From the NCBI RefSeq assembly GCF_036711975.1, contig NC_091970.1:6703501-6767500 (forward strand): a stretch of 64,000 nucleotides of DNA, read 5' to 3'. Under the pieces are notes generated by a model. That model searched no databases, was not told where the DNA came from, and saw only the letters and a list, made by a program, of their open reading frames with translations. The DNA comes from Onthophagus taurus. Lineage: Eukaryota > Arthropoda > Insecta > Coleoptera > Scarabaeidae. The position numbers and the translations under genes are program-made. Numbering within the stretch: position 1 is the stretch's first letter; the number at the start of each line of letters is the position of its first letter. Positions 52,726-64,000 of this stretch are shown here, piece by piece.

Positions 52726-52858
52726 AGATGCTGAATTCGTTATTGTTTGTAAAACGATGGTAACACTGAAGAATCTAAACATATTGCAGAAAAACTTTTA
52801 GAACAAAAATTGTAGCAAATTTTATTCTTAATAATATTGCTCTCTTGTACTTTTCCTC
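52726..52858. repeat. 175-bp satellite family, left flank of the Tc5 insertion (inverted orientation)
   Basis: CTGAATTCGTTATTGTTTGT ... TTCTTAATAATATTGCTCTC, reverse complement of the docking-gene satellite with added sequence (GATGGTAACACTGAAGAATC). It is cut at TTA (52859-52861) by the Tc5-like element and resumes at 56246. Confidence 0.8.
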
Positions 52859-53630
52859 TTACAAGGGAAGTGTCACAACTGTGTCTCACCGATTTCGATG
52901 CAATTTGGTACAGTCATAGAATGGGCCAAAATAAGGTTCGTACATTTTTTTATACGTGCGGTAAAAGCCCCTGGGGCGAGTTATAGGGGTTGAAAGTTTG
53001 GAGAAAAAGTACGTTTTCACTTATATTTTAAAAATGAAAAGTGCTATCAAAATTTGGTAAATTGTAACTGATATTCATTTTAAAAGAGCTTTCTTTTGAT
53101 GTATCACACATATACCAGAGGGTTAAGAAGGGCGAACTACCCCTATTTTTTTGGAATTATTTAAAAACCACCCTATCGATTTTGGCGGCATTAAGTATAC
53201 TTCCAGCACGTTCAAAAATATTAGTTAAGGGTTTTTTCCCATTCGCTCTAGATCATCCCCAGCGAAGTTACGGGGGTTAACATGTAACCACTTTTCGTAA
53301 GAATGATGTGATAAAATTGTCAGGTATTTTGAAAATACTTTAACAAAACCGTAAATTAGTCGCACAATAAAATGTTTAATGTAAAATAAGGCATAATACA
53401 CCATTTAGGGGTGGTTGGGGTTAACCACCCCCTTAAAAATTAATTCTATCCCGGGCATTACTTGTTGATTACGGCGAAATTTGGTACTGTGTTTGTTTTA
53501 TATAGTTTATTAGTTTATTTTTATTCTACATAATGTTGCCAAAAATACACCTACCAAAAAAATTTTGGCACAATATTTGTTTTTTTAGTGCCGCTTGCTA
53601 AAGGTCATTTCTCAAAATAGTTTTTTCTAG

Positions 53631-53638
53631 TATAAAAG
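53631..53638 (+). promoter_or_regulatory. TATA box of the Tc5-like transposase
   Basis: TATAAAAG at 53631-53638, 51 bp before the start codon and inside the element just past the left TIR. A TTTCAGAGC initiator-like word follows at about 53668, roughly 35 bp downstream, a usual spacing. Confidence 0.6.
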
Positions 53639-53688
53639 AACGTGTGCCCAGTGGGTAGATTTTAGTTTCAGAGCAACTGACAGAAGCA

Positions 53689-55278
53689 ATGGTTACAATA
53701 AACCCAATAAACGTTTTAAATTTGCTAATGACAGTTTTTACTGTTATGAATATTCCCCAGACTCCTGTAAATGAAGCAGAAGTTAGTTTAAAAGAAAATA
53801 TACAGCGTATTTTAATGGAAAGTATGGAAGACTACAATATGCAAATTGAAGACGAAACTGTATTAATTTTCGATTCATCCAATGGCATCAATGACGGTCA
53901 GCAAATTATTGAAGACCAGGATACAACTGACAGGTTTGTAGAAGATACTGATGCTCATTGTCCATTGAAGGATGACATCGACTACGAGTACAAATTAGAG
54001 GCGGTAAATTACTGGACAAGTGGGAAGAAAGGTTATTTGAAACTAGAAACCGTAAAAAACAAATACCGAAAAGTAACGTCAAAGACCCAATTGCACAGAT
54101 GGTCTAAATATATTGAAGAAAGAGGGACATACAAAGAAAAATTAGCAGAAATTACCGAATTTGTAATTAATCAAGCGAGAGCCGCCGTAGATAATAAATT
54201 GCCACTACATGATATTGATATACGCAGATGGGCTATACAAGCTAGAAATGAAAAGAATTTATCTCCTCAACTGTTCAAAGCATCTCATAGCTGGGTGCAA
54301 CGTTTTAAGAAAGCAAATCGGTTAGTAAGCCGAAAAATAACAAAATTTCTATCCCAAAAACAAATTGGAAATGTTGATCGAGTAAAAACTTTAGCAAAAG
54401 ATTTCGTTAAAGAGGCAAAGCTACAAATCCAAATATATGGACCTGAAAACACCTACAATTCGGATCAGAGCGGTTTTAACTTGGAATTCCATTCGGGAAG
54501 AACATTAAGCGATTTAGGAGTTAAAACCGTAGAAAGTGTGGTCCAGTCGGTGTCATCTACAACGCACAGTTACACAATTCAACCCGTAATATCTGCTGAT
54601 GGGAAACTTCTTTCTCCACTTTTTATTGTTTTAAAAGAACCCTCTGGCAGCTTTGGACCGAGGGTAGCAAATACAATGTTTAAAGCAGACAATATATACG
54701 TTTTGGCATCAAAATCTGGAAAGTTAACTTCAGAACACATGAAAAATTGGCTCCAAAATGTATATTTTCCAAATACTGGTTCTAAATCATTATTATTATT
54801 AGATTCTTGGAGTGGCCATTGTCCTGAAGTTATTAGTGAAATAACTCCATCAGGTACTAATTTTAAACATTTATCTATACCTGCAGGGACAACAGGTCAA
54901 ATACAGCCCCTAGATGTATTTGGTTTCAGAATATGGAAAAATTTTATTAGAAGATTCTCTGATCAGATTATTCTTTACCAGTATGATGTCAATTTACATC
55001 AGAGGGATAACATATTAAAATTGCAATCGTTGACGCATAACCAGTTGGCTTCCCCTCGGTTTATAAATGTTTTTAAATACGCATGGTTTGCAAGTGGCTA
55101 TATAGAGGAGAGACCAGACCATTTTGAAAATCCCGTGGAAGTTTGCTTTTCGAGTGAGAAGCCAACGTGTGATATCTGTGGGGATATAGCGGTCATAACA
55201 TGTGCATGGTGTAAAAAATCCTTATGTTTAAAACATTTTTTCCACGACTTTCATTTTTGCCAACACTACGTAGAATAA
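53689..55278 (+). CDS. Tc5-like transposase (CENP-B/pogo-type DDE), intact
   Basis: 529 residues, uninterrupted. The enzyme cuts and pastes the surrounding element by binding its TIRs. Order: an acidic N-terminus (~1-95); a first helix-turn-helix (YEYKLEAVNYWTSGKKGYL, ~100-150); a CENP-B-like second HTH (ISPQ/LFKASHSWVQRFKKANRL, ~185-215); a DDE core with YNSDQSGFN (first Asp ~264), LLLLDSWSGHCPE (second, ~368) and QIQPLDVFGFRIWKNF (third, ~406). The cysteine-rich end CDICGDIAVITCAWCKKSLC followed by LKHFFH and FHFCQH matches the Tc5 transposase C-terminal domain. The ATG is the first in frame, 51 bp after the TATA box. It is not spliced as far as I can see. All three Asp residues are present, so it may be active. 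Confidence 0.9.
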   Translation: MVTINPINVLNLLMTVFTVMNIPQTPVNEAEVSLKENIQRILMESMEDYNMQIEDETVLIFDSSNGINDGQQIIEDQDTTDRFVEDTDAHCPLKDDIDYEYKLEAVNYWTSGKKGYLKLETVKNKYRKVTSKTQLHRWSKYIEERGTYKEKLAEITEFVINQARAAVDNKLPLHDIDIRRWAIQARNEKNLSPQLFKASHSWVQRFKKANRLVSRKITKFLSQKQIGNVDRVKTLAKDFVKEAKLQIQIYGPENTYNSDQSGFNLEFHSGRTLSDLGVKTVESVVQSVSSTTHSYTIQPVISADGKLLSPLFIVLKEPSGSFGPRVANTMFKADNIYVLASKSGKLTSEHMKNWLQNVYFPNTGSKSLLLLDSWSGHCPEVISEITPSGTNFKHLSIPAGTTGQIQPLDVFGFRIWKNFIRRFSDQIILYQYDVNLHQRDNILKLQSLTHNQLASPRFINVFKYAWFASGYIEERPDHFENPVEVCFSSEKPTCDICGDIAVITCAWCKKSLCLKHFFHDFHFCQHYVE

Positions 55279-56245
55279 AAATAAATTTAATATTGAAAAT
55301 TAATATAATACATAAAAAACGTCAATTAGTAATGTAGAATAAACTTCTTTGGTATATTGAACTATTTTTTTTGTCAGTTGCTTTTTAACTCATAAATAAA
55401 TAAAATATCTTATTTATCTAGTAGTTTTATATTTATTATTTAAAGAAAATGAGGGTAGTTTACCTCGTGGAACATCGATAGATAGATTTTTAAAAAACAA
55501 TACCACAGTTACGATGGCAGTTTTCATCTTCGAGGTATAAACAAAAAACTACCCCTAATTTGTAACCCTTATAACCATTTTCAAAAATTTTTACTTCAAA
55601 TATAAAACAAACACAGTACCAAATTTCGCCGTAATCGACAAATAACGCCCGGGATAGAATTAATTTTTAAGGGGGTGGATAACCCCAACAACCCCTATAT
55701 GGTGTATTATGCCTTATTTTACACTAAACATTTTATTGTGCGACTAATTTACGGTTTTGTTTAAAGTATTTTCAAAATACCTGACAATTTTATCACATCA
55801 TTCTTACGAAAAGTGCTTACATGTTAACCCCCGTAACTTCGCTGGGGTTGATCTAGGGCGAATGGGAAAAAACCCTTAACTAATATTTTTGAACGCACTA
55901 GAAGTATACTTAATGCCGCCAAAATCGATAGGGTGGTTTTTAAATAATTCCAAAAAAATAGGGGTAGTTCGCCCTTTTTAACCCTCTGCTATATGTGTGA
56001 CACATCAAAAGAAAGCTCTTTTAAAATGAATATCAGTTACAATTTACCAAATTTTGATAGCACTTTTCGTTTTCAAAATATAAGTGAAAACGTACTTTTT
56101 CTCCAAACTTTCAACCCCTATAACTCGCCCCAGGGGCTTTTACCGCACGTATAAAAAAATGTGCGAACCTTATTTTGGCCCATTCTATGACTGTACCAAA
56201 TTGCATCGAAATCGGTGAGACACAGTTGTGACACTTCCCTTGTTA

Positions 56246-56868
56246 GATGCGTTAATATCGAAAAAAGACGAAAATTTGCTGAATTCGTTATTGTTTGTAA
56301 AACAATGGTAACACTGACGAATCTGAGCATATTGCAGAGAATCTTTTAGAATAAAAGTTGGAGCAAATTTTATTTTTAACAATATTGTTCTCTTGCACTT
56401 TTTTTCTTGGATGCGTCAATATCGAAAAAAATAAGAAAGTATGAAAATTTCTGGAATTCGTTATTGTTTGTAAGATGTTGATAGTAATACTGAAGAATCT
56501 AAGCATATTACAGAAAAACTTTTAGAACAAAAGTTGTAGCAAATTTTATTCTTAACAATATTGCTTTCTTGCACTTTTCTTCTACGATGCATCAATATCG
56601 AGAAAAATATGAAAATTTGCTGAATTCGTTATTGTTTGTAAAACGATGGTAATACTGAGGAATCTAAGCATACTGCAGAAAAACTTTTAGAATAAAAGTT
56701 GTAGCAAATTTTATTCTTAACAATACTGCTCTCTCGCACTTTTCTTTTTAGATGTGTCAATATCGAGAAAAATAAGAAAATATGAAAATTTGTGGAATTC
56801 GTTATTGTTTGTAAGATGTTGATGGTAACACTGAGGAATCTGAGCATATTGCTGAAAAAGTAATTTAG
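56246..56868. repeat. 175-bp satellite family, right flank of the Tc5 insertion, ~3.5 units
   Basis: GATGCGTTAATATCGAAAAA then repeated GAATTCGTTATTGTTTGTAA and TTTATTCTTAACAATATTGC, the inverse of the docking-gene satellite. Units are ~170-180 bp and more diverged than in the main array. The block ends inside a gypsy integrase remnant. Confidence 0.85.
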
Positions 56869-57242
56869 AAAAATTTAAAAAGCTTAATTTAGAAGCTTAT
56901 AAGTTGGAAAAATAGAATCAACATAAAATAAAACAAAAATATGACGAGAATACCAAGGAAAGGAAACCATTCAAACAAGGAGATAAGATTATTGTTCAGG
57001 ATACAAATACGAAATTGTGAAAGAAGGCGAAAATCCAAGATCGTATAAAGTCCTGACTGAAAGTAAAAACATCGTGGATATAAACAGTATACACAACAAG
57101 AGACTGATGGTGTTGTAAATTCGAATAGTGGTTTGGGTGAGCCAGTTGAAAAGATAAATTCGCCTAATATAAATGAAAGAATGCTTAGGTCTAGGCGTAA
57201 TATTATAAAACCACTAAAATTAAAAGATTATGTATTAAGTTA
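56869..57242 (+). pseudogene. Gypsy-type integrase C-terminal tail
   Basis: This continues the integrase split at 52725. Frames read YDENTKERKPFKQGDKIIVQ (the conserved Y-D-x-x-x-K-x-R-K-x-F-x-x-G-D block), then NPRSYKVLTESKN and HNKRLMVL, and finally LRSRRNIIKPLKLKDYVLS with a stop at 57242. This P-x-R-L-K-D-Y-V-type ending is typical of gypsy pol. At least one frameshift lies near 57015. Confidence 0.8.
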
Positions 57243-57252
57243 AGCGCGGGAA

Positions 57253-57365
57253 TGTATTATATGTATGTTGGTAGCATTAGCAACCAACTTCATGGCATAT
57301 TATTCTATAAGTGACTATTAACTTTGTTAATAAAGACTAATACATGACATACTTCATGTATCATT
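57253..57365 (+). mobile_element. Possible start of the gypsy 3' LTR
   Basis: Immediately after the pol stop, a short purine run (AGCGCGGGAA) is followed by TGTATTATATG, as expected for a polypurine tract and LTR start. AATAAAG lies at 57330-57336. No second LTR copy is in the window, so the length cannot be set. Confidence 0.4.
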
Positions 57366-59540
57366 TTTATGGATTACTTGATGCTGCAGGAATAAATGCC
57401 TTCTTCTTACTAACAACGCAGTGAGAAAAGTCAGCCCATAGTTTTTAAATCACTACCTAATAAGTCCAATCTGCCTTCTACGTTAGGATCTACCAGCAAT
57501 ACAAAAACGATGCTATAAGTCTACGAATGAGAAAATCATACAATGTAAGTTTTATGAAATCTAACAGGTACAATCATAACTCTTCAGGTGTCGCGAATGA
57601 GCAGTTAAAACCACACGTGCGCGACACTGGACCTGTTAGACACATTGCCATAATCGCAATCGGCGTCTGAAATGCTAATATGTAGATCCATGAGTGGCGC
57701 CTGCATTCCAATCGTGTCGTGACACGAACGCCGTTAAAAACGCTTCGATAATAAAAACGATCGAAGATTCAACGGCGCGTAACGCATCGGCTGCCGGAAG
57801 GCGTTGTGGGACGTGTAAGAGATATCAGCATGAATATTCATCCATTTCGGACAGCTATAATTATGAATCAGCGGTGATCGGGCAACAAGTTCATTTTTAT
57901 CTTTTGACGCGGTAATCCGAAGAAATTCTTCGATTTACGACTATCGTAAAACGTTTGCTTGCTTCTCCTAATTCTTAGTCGATGACGATCGATGGTGGCG
58001 ATAAAGTTGGGAATTGAAAATAAATGCGAAGTTAGTTTTCTAAATATGGTCTTTGCAAAATCAAAATCTCGCTATTTATTAGGAATCAAAAAAAAATTCG
58101 TTGATTGTAACTTGGTCGACTTAAGTTGTAAGTCAAGGTTTAAGATCTTTTTTTAAAAACGACGTAATAACGGTCATTATACATCGTCGAGTTTAGCAGT
58201 TTAGCACGCTTGAATTAATTATTCTTGTGGATGCCGACACAAGGAGCTTTAACACCTCGCCTGGCACAAAATTGAATACCCGCCTCCCTTCGGGCTGTCT
58301 CTTATAGCTTTTATCCTGCAATTATCCTTTTCCGACGTTGAACGTTAAAACAATTATCGGGACCGTGATTTCGATTTCATGACAGAAACAACCTCCAAAG
58401 AAATTTAAAAATCAATTTAAACTTAACGACCAATTTATTTTAATTATATCACTTATTTTTCTTACAAGATTTTAGAGAGAAAGAAAGGGAAAAATGAGAT
58501 GTCAAATTGTAAATTTGTAAGAATCAAACAAGTTTGAACGGGGTCGAATTTGGCACCTGGTCGCGAAATATTCGGACCGGGCCTTCTTCGAAAATGCAAA
58601 GAGACGTAAAAGAAATGATATTCGAGAGTCGAGTCTCGTTACACGGCCGCCGAATGCATATTTCAACATCCACCGTGAGTTATTTGTCAAGTCGTCCACG
58701 ATAAGGCCTTTTACGTCGATATATCGGTGTTCCGTCTGAATAAATTTGCAATGGCCGAACTCTTTGAAGTCGAGGATCCAGTTTTTGGGATCGTCATCGT
58801 TCCCGGCCCGGCTACCGAAACGGAGTGTACAAGAATTAATTAACACGAAGGGGTATCTTAACGAAAAACGACCGGCTAGATAAGGTAGTCTTCGTCGTTT
58901 CCATATCGTGATTTCCATAAAGATAGAGCTCCCAACCACCTGAGTCTCCCGATCAAATTGGCTGCGACGCTAAGGAATTTGTGATTCTTGAACTAGATGT
59001 CTTCTCGTCTCGGATACAAAGACGGCACCACTATATATACACAAGTACGACTGTAATGTTTCCTGCGTTCGGTCGTAAAAGTTAACGGTTAAATTTGAAA
59101 GTATAAGTAACTGATTACGATTAGAGACTATGTGAGAAGATGCAATTACCGAGAAAGATATAAAAATATATCTTAATTAATAACGTTTTCAATTAATACA
59201 AAACTTATTATGTTTAAAAAAAAGTATCAAATTCTTAAAATTAAATGAGTAACTTTAGACTGTTTAGATCTTTAGAGCTTAGGAATCCATAATAAATACA
59301 AAGTTTTTCATCTCCCAGCGTGACGTAGACCGACAAAAGTCGTCTTCCTCTTAGATTACAAGCGTTTAAGTTCTGTGAGTTTGACATCGAAGTCTTATAC
59401 GGGTTAAATCCCGTCAGATTCACTTTTTCGGTGTTCTTCTCGCCACAGTAAATATTTTATTACGCCCCTACGGTGGGAAGAACGCTCCCAACGTGAATAA
59501 ATTAAATCCTCGACCGAGAGTCATCTTACACGACACAAAA
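57366..59540. other. No recognised gene
   Basis: Unique, locally GC-richer sequence. Open frames at 57694-57915 (+) and 58502-58939 (-, 145 codons) have no motif I recognise; the longer one starts MVGSSIFMEITIWKRRRLPY and shows no domain pattern or flanking splice evidence. Treat both as unsupported. Confidence 0.35.
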
Positions 59541-62540
59541 AAAATACAAATTTATATCGAACCATTTATACCAATTTTATAATTTTTCGTTTACGATGAT
59601 ATTTCTCAAAATTTTTATAATCGAACCCCATATTTTCTATATCATATCATAATTTAAAACATTTGAGCTTTAATTTAAGATATAATACGCATTTGTACCA
59701 TTAAAAATAAAGAAGATATGATTTTTTGAAATTTTTGATTTTTTAAACTATACCAATTTTACAATTTCTCGTTTACGATGATATTTCTCAAAATTTTTAT
59801 AATCGAACCCCATATTTTCTATATCATATCATAATTTAAAATGTTTGAGCTTTAATTTAAGATATAATACGCATTTGTACCATTAAAAATAAAGAAGATA
59901 TGATTTTTTGAAATTTTTGATTTTTTAAACTATACCAATTTTACAATTTCTCGTTTACGATGATATTTCTCAAAATTTTTATAATCGAACCCCATATTTT
60001 CTATATCATATCATAATTTAAAATGTTTGAGCTTTAATTTAAGATATAATACACATCCTTACTTTTAAAAATAAAGAAGATATGGTTTTTTGAAATTTTT
60101 TTATTTTTTAAACTATACCAATTTAACAATTTTTCGTTTAGGATGCTATTTCTCAAAATTTTTTTAATCGAACCCCATATTTTCTATATCGTATTATAAT
60201 TTAAAACGTTTGAGCTTTAATTTAAGATATAATACACATTTGTACCTTTAAAAATAAAGAAGATATGATTTTTTGAAATTTTTGATTTTTTAAACTGTAT
60301 ACCAATTTAACAATTTTTCGTTTAGGATGCTATTTCTCAAAATTTTTATAATCGCACCCCATATTTTCTATATCGTATTATAATTTAAAACGTTTGAGCT
60401 TTAATTTAAGATATAATACACATTTGTACCTTTAAAAATAAAGAAGATATGATTTTTTGAAATTTTTGATTTTTTAAACTATATCAATTTTACAATTTTT
60501 CGTTTACGATAATATTTTTCAAAATTTTTATAATCAAACCTTATATTTTCTATATCATATCATAATTTAAAATGTTTGAGCTTTAATTTAAGATAAAATA
60601 CACATCCTTACCTTTAAAAATAAAGAAGATATGATTTTTTGAAATTTTTGATTTTTTAAATAGTATACCAATTTAACAACTTTTCGTTTACGATGATATT
60701 TCTCAAAATTTTTGTAATCGAACCCCATATTTTCTATATCATATCATAATTTAAAATGTTTGAGCTTTAATTTAAGATATAATACACATCTTTACTTTTA
60801 AAAATAAAGAAGATATGGTTTTTTGAAATTTTTGATTTTTTAAATTGTATACCAACTTAACAATTTTTCGTTTACGATGATATTTCTCAAAATTTTTGTA
60901 ATCGAACCCCATATTTTCTATATCATATCATAATTTAAAACGTTTGAGCTTTAATTTAAGATATAATACACATTTGTATCTTTAAAAATAAAGAAGATAC
61001 GATTTTTTGAAATTTTTGATTTTTTAAACTATATCAATTTAACAATTTTTCGTTTAGGATGCTATTTCTCAAAATTTTTATAATCGAACCCCATATTTTC
61101 TATATCGTATTGTAATTTAAAACGTTTGAGCTTTAATTTATGATATAATACGCATTTGTACCATTAAAAATAAAGAAGATATGATTTTTTGAAATTTTTG
61201 ATTTTTTAAACTGTACCAATTTTACAATTTTTCGTTTACGATGATATTTCTCAAAATTTTTATAATCGAACCCTATATTTTCTATATCATATCATAATTT
61301 AAAATGTTTGAGCTTTAGTTTAAGATATAATACACATCCTTACCTTTAAAAATAAAGAAGATATGATTTTTTGAAATTTTTGATTTTTTAAATAGTATAC
61401 CAATTTAACAACTTTTCGTTTACAATGATATTTCTCAAAATTTTTTTATTCCAACCCCATACACTCTATATCATATCATAATTTAAAATGTTTAAGCTTT
61501 AATTTAAGATATAATACACATCCTTACTTTTACAAATAAAGAAGATATGATTTTTTTAAATTTTTTAAACTATACCAATTTAACAATTTTTCGTTTAGGA
61601 TGCTATTTCTCAAAATTTTTATAATCGAACCCCATATTTTCTATATCGTATTATAATTTAAAACGTTTGAGCTTTAATTTAAGATATAATACACATTTGT
61701 ACCTTTAAAAATAAAGAAGATATAATTTTTTGAAATTTTTGATTTTTTAAACTATATCAATTTTACAATTTTTCGTTTACGATGATATTTTTCAAAATTT
61801 TTATAATCAAACCTTATATTTTCTATATCATATCATAATTTAAAATGTTTGAGCTTTAATTTAAGATATAATACACATCCTACCTTTAAAAATAAAGAAG
61901 ATATAATTTTTTGAAATTTTTGATTTTTTAAACTATACCAATTTAACAATTTTTCGTTTACGATGATATTTCTCAAAATTTTTATAATCAAACCCTATAT
62001 TTTCTATATCATATCATTATTTAAAATGTTTGAGCTTTAATTTAAGATATAATACACATCCTTACTTTTAAAAATAAAGAAGATATGATTTTTTTAAATT
62101 TTTGATTTTTTAAATTGTATACCAATTTTATAATTTTTCGTTTACGATGATATTTCTCAAAATTTTTATAATCGAACCCCATATTTTCTATATCATATCA
62201 TAATTTAAAATGTTTGAGCTTTAATTTAAGATATAATACGCATTTGTACCATTAAAAATAAAGAAGATATGATTTTTTGAAATTTTTGATTTTTTAAACT
62301 ATACCAATTTTACAATTTCTCGTTTACGATGATATTTCTCAAAATTTTTATAATCGAACACCATATTTTCTATATCATATCATAATTTAAAATGTTTGAG
62401 CTTTAATTTAAGATATAATATACATCCTTACCTTTAAAAATAAAGCAGATGTGATTTTTTTAAATTTTAGATTTTTTAAACTATACCAATTTTACAATTT
62501 TTCGTTTACGATGATATTTCTTAACATTTTTATAATCGAA
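59540..62540. repeat. 182-bp AT-rich satellite array, ~16 units
   Basis: TTCGTTTACGATGATATTTC recurs at ~182 bp (59588, 59770, 59952, 60135 and on). Each unit has AATCGAACCCCATATTTTCT, ATATCATATCATAATTTAAA, TTTGAGCTTTAATTTAAGAT and AATAAAGAAGATATGATTTT. Variant units (AGGATGCTATTTC; ATCAAACCTTATATTTTC) recur in blocks, which indicates segmental amplification. No coding content. Confidence 0.95.
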
Positions 62541-64000
62541 CCCATCGAAATTGTGTTAAAAAAATGTTGTGTAATAAATCTTATTGGTTTATTAATCGAT
62601 GTTTGGCTCCCTAATTTGGCGCAGATGTCGACTGGTTTAATGATGATCCGATTTTTTTGGGTTTTTTGCTTCGAAGCTATTGGGTAGGCGAGGGTATAAC
62701 GCATTAACATATTTATCAACGACCGGCTGCCGCTTTATTATGCCAAAAGGAACCGCTAATGGTTTGCAATAAGTCAGAGTTTGGATGCGAATTAATCCTC
62801 ACCATCTTTCTGACAGGGAATGAGCATGTAAATGTCGAGATATTTAGATCTTTCGCCGATTATTAACACACAATCACTTCATCAAGTTAACGAAGCTAAA
62901 AAAATACATCGAAATAAAAGAAATCAAGTATAAAAAAGCCTTATCAAAACCATGATAAGAAACACCCTCGGTAGATAAACTTAACAACCCTCGGCGTTTT
63001 GTTTATTACCCTAATAACGAAGGACACCTCGCCCGGCTTTAAACCATCATCACCTGTTTTTCGGAATCCTAATCGTTTCCAATCGACGAAGTTTCTGATA
63101 CGGGACGAAATCACTTTCAATTATCCTTACAGTCGTAAATCGAGCGGAGGTAAAATGGTCGGTGGGAGTAAAGCGTGGGTGGGATTGTGATCAAAATTAT
63201 ACGACGACGCCGTACCGAAGGTAATAGAAGCCGCAAAGCGCGAAGAGTAACGACCAATTCGAATATTCTTGCAGGACAAAAAGTAGTTGTTGGGTTGAGT
63301 GAGGTAATATCAATTTGTCTGGATGGAACATAGACGCGCGCCAGACAATGACTTGGGTGGGTTTTGCAATGGGCTATAATAGTTCTCGAAGATGATCAAT
63401 GTGGCCATTTAAAAAAACTAATGTTTTCCTACAATCATAAATTTTGAACTTGAAAAGAAAAAAAATCGAAAGAACAAGTTCAAGAACAATGAATAAATCT
63501 GGGCGAAAGTAAAAGTGGTTTCTTTTCGATTCATTCATTCCGAGTCCTTTCTCTTTCATTAAGACCTCACCTCAACCCGTTAATCGCGTCTTATGTGCAT
63601 GCTCGGGGCGTTTCTGAATTTATCCCTATTTTAATGGCGATTTACGACCGACGCGATTATCGCCATTATCCTCGCCGACTTACCTCGTTTCTTTAGTCCT
63701 GTTGGTTCCGCGTAAATCTGTCCCTGAATAAAACCGGCAAATAAGACCACCACGAATAAGAATAACGTGGGATATGGGATCTTTTATTAAATCAAATCTA
63801 TGTGTCTATCTAATTTAAGAAAAAAGTTGTTGAAAGATTCACATATTGTTTAACATTGAGAAAGGGGTCATCTGTTGCTTAAGATTTTACATTCCTCGGG
63901 TTATATTCATCAAGTAAAATTGATATTCCCAGTAACCTTTTACTCGAGGATATTTTAAACTTGATTTTTGGAGTAATGTCACATTTCTATTCTATTTGAT
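62541..64000. other. No recognised gene to the window end
   Basis: Unique sequence with short frames (62451-62687, 62999-63190, 63374-63559 on the minus strand), none with family motifs. GC is higher than in the preceding satellite. Confidence 0.35.

Larger units (their letters stand above)
52862..56242 (+). mobile_element. Tc5-like DNA transposon, apparently complete, 3,381 bp
   Basis: Inverted termini begin CAAGGGAAGTGTCACAACTG (52862) and end with the complement at 56242, flanked by TTA on each side (52859-52861, 56243-56245), the TNA duplication known for Tc4/Tc5. The TIRs are about 643 bp each (52862-53504 and 55600-56242) and nearly identical, with scattered differences. They enclose a single open transposase gene with its own TATA box. 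Removing the element restores one satellite unit (CTCTTTA joined to GATGCGTTAATATCG). The open ORF and similar TIRs argue for a young insertion. Confidence 0.9.

Noticed and set aside
58502..58939. 145-codon minus-strand open frame as a gene
   Set aside because: No family motif, no splice-site or codon pattern, and no neighbouring exon; random frames of this length occur in GC-richer stretches.

Overview
This is a 64 kb piece of an AT-rich animal genome, almost certainly an insect and possibly a beetle (the order is a guess from overall character). The evidence is spliced genes with short GT-AG introns, insect-type jockey, R1/I-like, gypsy, Harbinger, Tc5 and mariner-like elements, and a stargazin-like gene of the insect type. 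Four host genes can be reconstructed. All other recognisable content is transposons, miniature elements (MITEs) and tandem repeats.

Layout. 0-15 kb is a transposon graveyard: a broken jockey element; a Harbinger composite (TAA target duplication) with a LINE inside it; an RNase H-fold transposon with clear terminal repeats and one frameshift; two minus-strand LINE fragments; and a gypsy gag/protease remnant split by a 2 kb fold-back element. 15.6-19.4 kb is an inverted-orientation satellite array. 21.3-30.1 kb (+) holds the last four coding exons of a stargazin-like gene ending in the PDZ ligand RRTTPV; its first visible intron carries about 21 copies of a 325 bp dimeric satellite. 33.2-36.9 kb (-) is a 12-exon rabaptin-5 gene ending in a FYVE finger. 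Head to head with it, 37.6-44.3 kb (+) is a complete nine-exon Ire1 (ER stress kinase/RNase). 356 bp downstream, 44.6-49.2 kb (+) is a four-exon outer-dynein-arm docking gene (CCDC63/CCDC114/ODAD1 type) whose third intron holds 15 copies of a 175 bp satellite inside a TIR-bounded element. 52.3-57.3 kb is a nest: a gypsy integrase interrupted by the same 175 bp satellite, itself interrupted by an apparently intact 3.38 kb Tc5-like transposon. 59.5-62.5 kb is a further 182 bp satellite. The remainder has no gene I can recognise.

How the genes relate. Rabaptin (endosome fusion via Rab5), Ire1 (unfolded-protein response) and the docking protein (cilia/sperm axoneme) form a compact block, with about 730 bp between the divergent starts of the first two. 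I see no shared pathway. The main interest is repeat biology: at least six tandem-repeat families with units of about 130 to 500 bp (most near 130-190 bp) occur between and inside ordinary genes, and three of them sit within or next to TIR-bounded elements, suggesting that transposons spread satellite DNA here. No prokaryotic features, CRISPR arrays or confident RNA genes were seen.
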